Below, piece after piece: positions 56,580 through 64,000 of a DNA stretch of 64,000 nt; position 1 is the first letter of the stretch; each line of letters begins with the position of its first letter. Under the pieces are notes generated by a model. The model saw only the letters and a program-made list of their open reading frames with translations. It ran no database searches and was not told the origin of the DNA. Source of the DNA: Streptomyces sp. CB00316 (GTDB lineage: Bacteria; Actinomycetota; Actinomycetes; Streptomycetales; Streptomycetaceae); assembly GCF_001905595.1 (NCBI RefSeq), contig NZ_LIXI01000002.1, forward strand, positions 620,001 through 684,000, given 5' to 3'. A program made the position numbers and the translations under genes.

Positions 56580-57704
56580 CTACCGGACCGCCTCGTCCAG
56601 CGCCCGCTCGACGTCCGCCAGCAGGTCCTCCGGGTCCTCCGCGCCGACGGAGAAGCGGATGAAGCCCTCCGGCACGGCGTCGCCGCCCCAGCGGCCCCGG
56701 CGCTCGGCGGTGGAACGTACACCCCCGAAACTCGTCGCGTCGTCGACCAGCCGCAGCGCGGAGAGGAAGCGCTCCGCCGTCTCCCGGTCGGCCAGCTCGA
56801 ACGACACCACCGAACCGAAGCGCCGCATCTGTCGTACGGCGATCCCGTACGACGGGTCGGCGGTCAGCCCCGGATACCGCAGCCCGGTGACCTCGGTCCG
56901 CTTGGCCAGCGCCTCGGCGAGGGCCAGGGCCGTGGTGCACTGCCGGTCGATGCGCAGCTGGAGCGTGGCGAGCGACCGGTGGGCGAGCCAGGCCTCCATC
57001 GGGCCCGGGATCGCTCCGACCACCTTGCGCCAGCGCCGTACATCGGCGGTCAGCCGGGGATCGCGGCAGGTGACATGGCCCAGCAGGATGTCGCCGTGCC
57101 CGGTCATGCCCTTGGTGTCACTGGCGACCGAGAAGTCCGCACCGAGCTCCAGCGGGCGCTGGCCGATCGGGGTGGCCAGGGTGTTGTCGACGGCGACCAG
57201 CGCGCCCGCCTCGTGCGCGGCGGCCACGAGCCGGCGGATGTCGCAGACATCGAGTCCCGGGTTGGAAGGGCTCTCGATCCATAGCATCTTCGCCCCTTCC
57301 AGCAGCGCCAGCTGGGCGTCGCCACCGGTCGGCGCGGTCCGTACCTCGACGCCGAAGGCCGTCAGCTGCTCCCGTACCAGCGGCAGCGCCTGGTAGCCGT
57401 CGTCCGGCAGCACCACGACGTCGCCGGTGCGGGCCTGGGAGAGCAGTACGGCGGTGATCGCCGCCATCCCGGAGGCGAACACCGTGGTGCTCACGTCCTC
57501 GCCGGGCGCCTCCAGGTCGCCGATGGCCCGCTCCAGGTGGGTCCACGTCGGGTTGGTGTCCCGGCCGTAGGTATAAGGGCCCACCGGTTCGCCGGAGAGG
57601 TGGAAGTGCGCGGCGAAGACCGGCCCGGGCAGGGTCGGTTCGTACTGCTCCGGTTCGGGAAGGCCGGCGCGTACCGCGCGCGTGCCGTCGCCCATGGTGC
57701 TCAT
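56580..57704 (-). CDS. Cystathionine gamma-lyase/synthase-family PLP enzyme
   Basis: A 374-residue Cys/Met metabolism PLP enzyme. The PLP lysine is in ASDTKGMTGHGD; the phosphate-binding TTVFASGMAAITAVLL and VDNTLATP are typical. It is probably a gamma-lyase or synthase of the transsulfuration pathway; the precise reaction cannot be fixed. It starts at ATG 57704; a second in-frame ATG follows three codons later. Confidence 0.85.
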   Translation of the reverse strand: MSTMGDGTRAVRAGLPEPEQYEPTLPGPVFAAHFHLSGEPVGPYTYGRDTNPTWTHLERAIGDLEAPGEDVSTTVFASGMAAITAVLLSQARTGDVVVLPDDGYQALPLVREQLTAFGVEVRTAPTGGDAQLALLEGAKMLWIESPSNPGLDVCDIRRLVAAAHEAGALVAVDNTLATPIGQRPLELGADFSVASDTKGMTGHGDILLGHVTCRDPRLTADVRRWRKVVGAIPGPMEAWLAHRSLATLQLRIDRQCTTALALAEALAKRTEVTGLRYPGLTADPSYGIAVRQMRRFGSVVSFELADRETAERFLSALRLVDDATSFGGVRSTAERRGRWGGDAVPEGFIRFSVGAEDPEDLLADVERALDEAVR

Positions 57705-57750
57705 GCTGCTCCGTATCCGTAAGTGGTCGGACGGCCGGGAGAGGCCGTGT

Positions 57751-58128
57751 TCAGCCTTCGTCCGGCAGGACCATGTTGAGGGCCCAGGAGACGACCGAGA
57801 TGATCAGAGCGCCGAGTACCGCGGTCCAGAAGCCCTCGACATGGAAGCTGAGATCGAAGATGCCGGCCAGCCAGGAGGTCAGCAGCAGCATCAGGGCGTT
57901 GATCACCAGAGTGATCAGCCCGAGGGTCAGGATGAACAGCGGGAACGTCAGGAGCTGGACCAGCGGCTTGACCAGGAAGTTCACCAGACCGAAGATCAGC
58001 GCGACCAGGATCAGGGTGAGGATCTTCCGGCCGGTGGAGCCGCCCTCCAGCGTGATGTTCCCGATCAGCCAGATGGCCACGGCCAACGCACCCGCGTTGG
58101 CGATCGTCTTGACTGCGAAATTCTTCAT
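57751..58128 (-). CDS. Phage-holin family (DUF1469-like/Holin 4_2) membrane protein
   Basis: A 125-residue protein with four hydrophobic helices (GALAVAIWLIGNITL, ILTLILVALIFGLVNFLV, LLTFPLFILTLGLITLVI, AVLGALIISVVSWALNMVL). The family (phage holin 4 superfamily IV) is common in bacterial chromosomes and does not imply a prophage. It starts at ATG 58128 and ends 46 bp before the lyase start. Confidence 0.82.
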   Translation of the reverse strand: MKNFAVKTIANAGALAVAIWLIGNITLEGGSTGRKILTLILVALIFGLVNFLVKPLVQLLTFPLFILTLGLITLVINALMLLLTSWLAGIFDLSFHVEGFWTAVLGALIISVVSWALNMVLPDEG

Positions 58129-58215
58129 GTGTCTGATCGTGGCAGACATGATCGGTGGTGGACACCGGCAGCGCACGCGGAACCCGTAGCACGGGTCACA
58201 AGGGGTGGACGGGCC

Positions 58216-58533
58216 ATGAAGGCATTCAGACTGGACGAGCTCGAGGCGGAGCGGGCCGCCAACGACGGCGCCTACCTGCAGTTCGTGCGGGAGCGGAACA
58301 TGTCCGTGGGCCTGTACGCCCTGGACGCGGGCGCACCCGACCCGCAGCAGCCGCACCAGCAGGACGAGGTGTACTTCGTCGTCAGCGGCCGTGCGTCGAT
58401 CACGGTCGGGACGGAGACGACGCAGGTCGGCCGGGGGAGCGTCGTCTATGTGCCGGCTGGAGTGGCCCACAAGTTCCACCACATCACCGAGAACCTGCGG
58501 GTGATGGTCGTCTTCTCGCCTCCGGAGGGCTGA
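58216..58533 (+). CDS. Cupin-domain protein
   Basis: A 105-residue single-domain cupin with the motif HQQDEVYFVVSGRASITVG and PAGVAHKFHHI, providing the metal-binding His/Glu set. It could be a small dioxygenase, isomerase or sensor; the reaction is unknown. It starts at ATG 58216 and is divergent from the holin-like gene. Confidence 0.85.
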   Translation: MKAFRLDELEAERAANDGAYLQFVRERNMSVGLYALDAGAPDPQQPHQQDEVYFVVSGRASITVGTETTQVGRGSVVYVPAGVAHKFHHITENLRVMVVFSPPEG

Positions 58534-58561
58534 ACCCCGGGTTCCCTAAGGGTTCGATCAG

Positions 58562-58586
58562 GGGTCTTCAAGGGCTGCGAGACCCC
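58562..58586 (+). terminator. Weak hairpin after the cupin gene
   Basis: GGGGTCT and AGACCCC flank an 11-base loop 29 bp after the cupin stop. An overlapping GACCCC/GGGGTC pair is possible. Confidence 0.4.
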
Positions 58587-58620
58587 CGCCGGGGTCCCTC
58601 GCGCCTTTAGCATCGAGGCA

Positions 58621-58648
58621 GGAACCCAGAGAGCAGGAACCCAGAGAG
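58621..58648. repeat. Tandem 13-bp direct repeat
   Basis: GGAACCCAGAGAG occurs at 58621 and 58636, just before the small membrane protein gene. It is probably a leader duplication; no function is assigned. Confidence 0.7.
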
Positions 58649-58657
58649 ACGAGGTAG

Positions 58658-58882
58658 ATGGCGATGGCCGTGCGGGAGATGTACGCGGGGATGCCCTGGT
58701 GGGTGAAGTGGATCGCGGTGCCCGTCATCGCGATCTTCGTGTTCGGCGGTCTGATCGCCAGCGTGATCGGCTTCGTGATCAGCCTGCTCTTCAAGGTGCT
58801 GATCTTCGTCGTGCTGGTCGGCGGTCTGATCTTCGTCGTACGCAAGTTCATGTCCTCGTCGTCCTCACGGGGTGACTGGTAG
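58658..58882 (+). CDS. DUF5326 small membrane protein
   Basis: A 74-residue protein with two membrane helices (WVKWIAVPVIAIFVFGGLIASVI and FKVLIFVVLVGGLIFVV) and a short Ser-rich tail. The family is found in Streptomyces; function unknown. ATG 58658 has GAGG only three bases upstream, so ATG 58664 with a nine-base spacer may be the true start. Confidence 0.75.
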   Translation: MAMAVREMYAGMPWWVKWIAVPVIAIFVFGGLIASVIGFVISLLFKVLIFVVLVGGLIFVVRKFMSSSSSRGDW

Positions 58883-59139
58883 GAAGGCCGGCGCGGCCGG
58901 GGGGATGCACAGGCCTGCGGATTAGCCCAGCAGAGCTAAGTCCAGAAGGAAAACCCCCTCTTACCGGAGGCGGCCGATACAGTGACATAACGCTGCCGCC
59001 ATCTGGAATGTGACCTTCTGTCACCGAACCGACCGAGTGACCAGTGGTTGAACGACAGTCCGGTCGTGGGTGCGGCGGGCCCGTGGGGGCGGCCTCCACG
59101 GGAGGGCTGACGGCCCGTCACCATGCCTGGGGGTGACCT

Positions 59140-59910
59140 TTGACCACGGCATCGAGCACCGCTGTCCCGACGTTGATCGGTTCGGTTCAGCGGGCGTTGA
59201 GGCTGCTGGAGGCTGTGGGCACCCATCGGGACGGGGCGCCCGCCAAGCAACTCGCACGGGAGGCGGGCCTTCCGCTGCCGACCGCGTACCACCTGCTGCG
59301 CACCCTCACCCATGAGGGCTATCTCCGCCGCGAGAACGGCGTCTTCCTCTTCGGGGCGGCCGCCGAGAACCTCACCGCGGCCCAGGGCCCGAGAAGCCGC
59401 CCCTCCACCGTCACCGACTCGCTCGCGCACTGGCGGGACGCCATCGGGGTCCCGGTGTACTGCGCCGTCTACCGCGAGGGCGAGATCGAGCTCATCGCGG
59501 TCGCGGACGCCCCCGAGGCCCCGGCGGTCGACGAGTGGGCCTCCTTTCGGGAGACCGGCCACGCGCACGCGATCGGGCAGTGCCTTCTCGGCCAGCTGGA
59601 CGAGAAGGACCGCGAGGATCACCTCGACCGGCACCCCGTACGGCCCCTCACTCGTTACTCAGTGCGAGATCGCGCGGCACTTCTGGAGCGGCTGCGAACG
59701 TTGCGGCGGGGTGAACCGGTCATCGAACGCCAGGAGTACGCACTGGGGACCGTCTGCGCCGCCATTCCCGTCACAGCCGGTGCCACCATTGCGGCGATGG
59801 CCATTTCCGTACCCTTGGACCGGGAAGAGCGGTTGCTGCCCGCAGTCGAACAGCTACGTGGTGAAGTGGCGAGCCTCTTGCGTTCGTTCGTTTTCTCTAT
59901 CAGTATCTGA
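59140..59910 (+). CDS. ssgR: IclR-family activator SsgR
   Basis: A 256-residue IclR regulator: winged HTH (VQRALRLLEAVGTHRDGAPAKQLA, LPTAYHLLRTLTHEG) and an effector domain. Its position directly before ssgA identifies it as SsgR, the activator of ssgA in Streptomyces sporulation. It starts at TTG 59140 after GGGGGTGA; no better in-frame ATG/GTG is near. No TTA codon was noticed. The upstream gap (58883-59139) should hold its promoter. Confidence 0.9.
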   Translation: MTTASSTAVPTLIGSVQRALRLLEAVGTHRDGAPAKQLAREAGLPLPTAYHLLRTLTHEGYLRRENGVFLFGAAAENLTAAQGPRSRPSTVTDSLAHWRDAIGVPVYCAVYREGEIELIAVADAPEAPAVDEWASFRETGHAHAIGQCLLGQLDEKDREDHLDRHPVRPLTRYSVRDRAALLERLRTLRRGEPVIERQEYALGTVCAAIPVTAGATIAAMAISVPLDREERLLPAVEQLRGEVASLLRSFVFSISI

Positions 59911-60011
59911 AAAATCACTCCTTGTGATCTGCTATCGCGTGCACCACGATGGCGTCAATAGGGCCATGAGGGATCATTCCTGGCCAGTTTCATCTACTGC
60001 GGGGTTGAACG

Positions 60012-60449
60012 ATGCGCGAGTCGGTTCAAGCAGAGGTCATGATGAGCTTCCTCGTCTCCGAGGAGCTCTCGTTCCGTATTCCGGTGGAGCTCCGGTATGA
60101 GGTGGCTGATCCCTATGCCATCCGGATGACGTTCCATCTGCCCGGCGATGCCCCTGTGACCTGGGCATTCGGCCGCGAGCTGCTGCTGGACGGGCTCAAC
60201 AGCCCGAGCGGCGACGGCGATGTGCACATCGGGCCGACCGAACCCGAGGGTCTCGGCGATGTGCACATCCGCCTCCAGGTCGGCGCGGACCGCGCGCTGT
60301 TCCGGGCCGGTACGGCACCGCTCGTGGCGTTTCTCGACCGCACCGACAAGCTGGTGCCCCTCGGTCAGGAGCACACGCTGGGTGACTTCGACGGGAACCT
60401 GGAGGAGGCGCTCGGCCGCATCCTCGCCGAGGAGCAGAACGCGGGCTGA
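60012..60449 (+). CDS. ssgA: Sporulation-septation protein SsgA
   Basis: A 145-residue SALP protein. SsgA localises SsgB and hence FtsZ rings during sporulation septation. The core ELLLDGLNSPSGDGDVHIGP is the SsgA signature. It starts at ATG 60012 (MRESVQAEVMMSF); methionines at residues 10 and 11 are alternative starts used in some annotations. It follows ssgR by 101 bp. Its presence confirms a sporulating Streptomyces-type organism. Confidence 0.95.
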   Translation: MRESVQAEVMMSFLVSEELSFRIPVELRYEVADPYAIRMTFHLPGDAPVTWAFGRELLLDGLNSPSGDGDVHIGPTEPEGLGDVHIRLQVGADRALFRAGTAPLVAFLDRTDKLVPLGQEHTLGDFDGNLEEALGRILAEEQNAG

Positions 60450-60478
60450 GCGGTACATATCCCCCGGCCTCGCGCCTG

Positions 60479-61822
60479 TCACGCCTTACGGCGGCGGCCC
60501 CTGCCGGTCCGAGCGGGGGCGGCGGCCGTGGACGAGGAGGTGCCGGCGCCCGGCCGGTCCGCGGAGACCACCAGTGCGGCGAGCACCGTCGTCACCGGCA
60601 CCGAGGCGACCAGGCCGATCGAACCGACCAGCGTCCGGACGATCTCCTCGGCGACCAGCTCGCTGTTGGCCACCGTCCCCACACTGCTCTGGGCGATCGA
60701 GAAGAGCAGCAGCAGCGGCAGCGCCGCGCCCGCGTACGCCAGCACCAGGGTGTTCACGACCGAGGCGATGTGGTCCCGTCCGATGCGGATACCTGCCCGG
60801 TACAGCCCGCGCCAACCCATCTGCGGGTCCGCCTGGTGCAGCTCCCAGACGGCGGAGGTCTGGGTGACCGTCACATCGTCGAGCACCCCGAGCGATCCGA
60901 TGATGACACCGGCCAGCAGCAGACCGCTCATGTCGATGTCCGGATAGAGGCCGTGGATCAGGCCGGTGTTGTCGTCGGTGTTGCCGCTCAGGTCCGCCCA
61001 GCCGATGAACAGGGAGCCGAGAAGCCCGATCAGCAGGAGCGAGATCAGCGTTCCGACGACCGCGACAGATGTTCGGGCCGTCACCCCGTGGCACATGTAG
61101 AGCGCCGCCAGCATGATGGCGCTGGCCCCGATCACCGCCACCACCAGCGGATTCGAGCCCTGCAGGATCGCCGGCAGGATGAACAGGGTCAGTACGGCGA
61201 ACGAGACGGCCAGCGCCACCAGCGCCATCACCCCGCGCAACCGGCCCACCGCGATCACCGCCAGCGCGAAGATCGCGGCCAGCAGTGTCATCGGGATCTT
61301 CCGGTTCACATCGGTGACGCTGTACTGGAGGTCGCGGGGCGCGTCGGGGGCGTACGCCACGACCACGCCCTGTCCCTCGCGCAGTTGGCGGGGCGCGTCG
61401 GGCTGGACCACCTCGACGAACGTGCGGCCCTTGTCGTCGCCGCTGGTCACTTCGACGGTCGCCTTCGCGCACTCCCCCTCCTGCTCGTTGACGGCCTCCC
61501 GGCCCGAGGGGGTGGAGGTGTCACCGGTCGGGGGGACCTGTGCGGCGTTGACGTCGGCGCAGTCGACCTTGACGACCTGGACGACCTTGCCGTCCTGGGT
61601 CTGCCGGTCGAATCCGACGCCGGTGCGCTCGTGGTCGGGGACGCCGCCGGGCCAGAACGCGATCAGGCCGACGACGACCGCCGTGGCGAAAGGGATCACG
61701 ACAGCGGCGATGACCTTGCGCAGGTGCTTGGAGACGGGAGCGGCGGGTCCGTGGCTGTGTGTGTGGCCGTCTGAGTGGCCCTGGGGCGGCTGGGGCGCGG
61801 GGTCGTTTTGGGGGGAGGTCAC
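60479..61822 (-). CDS. YibE/F-family membrane protein
   Basis: A 447-residue protein. One N-terminal membrane helix (VIAAVVIPFATAVVVGLIAFW) is followed by an extracytoplasmic domain (about 70-190) and about seven helices carrying the YibE/F region (PDIDMSGLLLAGVIIGSLGVLDDVTVTQTS). Its transport function is unproven. The N-terminal His-rich segment (GHSDGHTHSHGP) could bind metal. I chose GTG 61822 with GGGGGGAG upstream. It converges on ssgA and is divergent from thiC. Confidence 0.82.
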   Translation of the reverse strand: MTSPQNDPAPQPPQGHSDGHTHSHGPAAPVSKHLRKVIAAVVIPFATAVVVGLIAFWPGGVPDHERTGVGFDRQTQDGKVVQVVKVDCADVNAAQVPPTGDTSTPSGREAVNEQEGECAKATVEVTSGDDKGRTFVEVVQPDAPRQLREGQGVVVAYAPDAPRDLQYSVTDVNRKIPMTLLAAIFALAVIAVGRLRGVMALVALAVSFAVLTLFILPAILQGSNPLVVAVIGASAIMLAALYMCHGVTARTSVAVVGTLISLLLIGLLGSLFIGWADLSGNTDDNTGLIHGLYPDIDMSGLLLAGVIIGSLGVLDDVTVTQTSAVWELHQADPQMGWRGLYRAGIRIGRDHIASVVNTLVLAYAGAALPLLLLFSIAQSSVGTVANSELVAEEIVRTLVGSIGLVASVPVTTVLAALVVSADRPGAGTSSSTAAAPARTGRGRRRKA

Positions 61823-61896
61823 GGGGCGATCATCGCAAGAACAGGAGGGCCCTCTGGTCAGCTCGCCGGAAAGGACGCTAGCGTGGAGGCACCTTT

Positions 61897-63824
<1,928 letters not shown>

Positions 63825-63839
63825 CGTCTGAGTCCTCTC

Positions 63840-63871
63840 CGTCCCCGGCACCTCAGCAGGTGTCGGGGACG
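63840..63871 (+). terminator. Terminator after thiC
   Basis: CGTCCCCGGCACCT and AGGTGTCGGGGACG pair around CAGC, 15 bp after the stop. The last 130 bp of the window hold no recognisable gene. Confidence 0.85.
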
Positions 63872-64000
63872 GCCCCTGTACGGGCCCGGTGCCCAGTGAC
63901 GCGACGTCAGAGACCGCCCCGCTATGGGCGTATTGCGGCCTTGGTAATCGTCTGGCGTGATAGGGGGCGTTGTTAAGCGACAGTATGGACACAGTCGTGC

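Noticed and set aside
55925..56722. N-terminal extension of the tandem GNAT gene
   Set aside because: The open frame continues through the parS site and opposite reading of the NUDIX gene with Arg/His-rich composition; the ATG at 55924 starts the recognisable protein.
57751..58128. Holin-like gene as sign of a prophage
   Set aside because: No other phage genes nearby; this family is common in bacterial chromosomes.

Overview
The window is a high-GC actinobacterial chromosome segment, almost certainly Streptomyces. It holds the replication-origin region in the order known from that genus (gyrA-gyrB-DUF721-recF-gnd-dnaN-oriC-dnaA-rpmH-rnpA-yidD-yidC-jag-rsmG-parA-parB). It also carries the genus-typical ssgR/ssgA sporulation pair, GTG and TTG starts, many overlapping stop/start codons, and repeated 14-bp parS sites (GTTTCACGTGAAAC). 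Identifications come from recognising protein motifs and gene order; no database search was run.

Left edge (1-3.26 kb): the right-hand end of an integrated actinomycete integrative and conjugative element (AICE, pSAM2 type). It holds two small unknown genes, a RepSA-type replication initiator, an excisionase and a tyrosine integrase, all translationally coupled. The element abuts the 3' end of an intact tRNA-Ile(GAT) gene, which is the likely attachment site. The left part of the element lies outside the window.

Origin core (3.3-22.3 kb): a leftward block (DUF3566, gyrA, gyrB, DUF721, recF, gnd, dnaN, dnaA) supplies supercoiling, repair, sliding clamp and initiator. oriC lies between dnaN and dnaA (about 13.3-13.9 kb) with many DnaA boxes. 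A rightward block (rpmH, rnpA, yidD, yidC, jag, rsmG, parA, parB) supplies a ribosomal protein, RNase P protein, membrane insertion and chromosome segregation.

Redox and cell-envelope block (22.6-45.5 kb): a GNAT protein, the thioredoxin system under a SigR-type promoter, an ECF sigma factor (SigM-like) with its anti-sigma factor, a pseudokinase-like membrane protein, MurJ, a DUF6049 protein, CCA-adding enzyme, an MFS protein, a PadR regulator with inositol-1-phosphate synthase, a class A penicillin-binding protein, a GT87 glycosyltransferase, an alanine-racemase-like protein and a FemX-type aminoacyltransferase. Many of these act on peptidoglycan or phospholipid precursors.

Ribosome/replication and accessory block (45.8-64 kb): rpsF-ssb-rpsR-rplI, a MATE exporter and dnaB; then a more variable stretch (serine hydrolase, GNATs, MarR/MFS pair, a heme-binding-protein pseudogene remnant, NUDIX, cystathionine lyase-like enzyme, small membrane proteins, cupin); then ssgR-ssgA, a YibE/F membrane protein and thiC behind a TPP riboswitch.

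The most interesting non-coding signals are these: perfect parS sites at the dyad centre of long palindromes that look like bidirectional terminators; DnaA-box groups outside oriC, upstream of dnaB and parA; a degenerate parS tandem inside the anti-sigma gene; a 23-bp palindrome in front of the padR-ino1 operon; and an integrase whose box II histidine reads as arginine.
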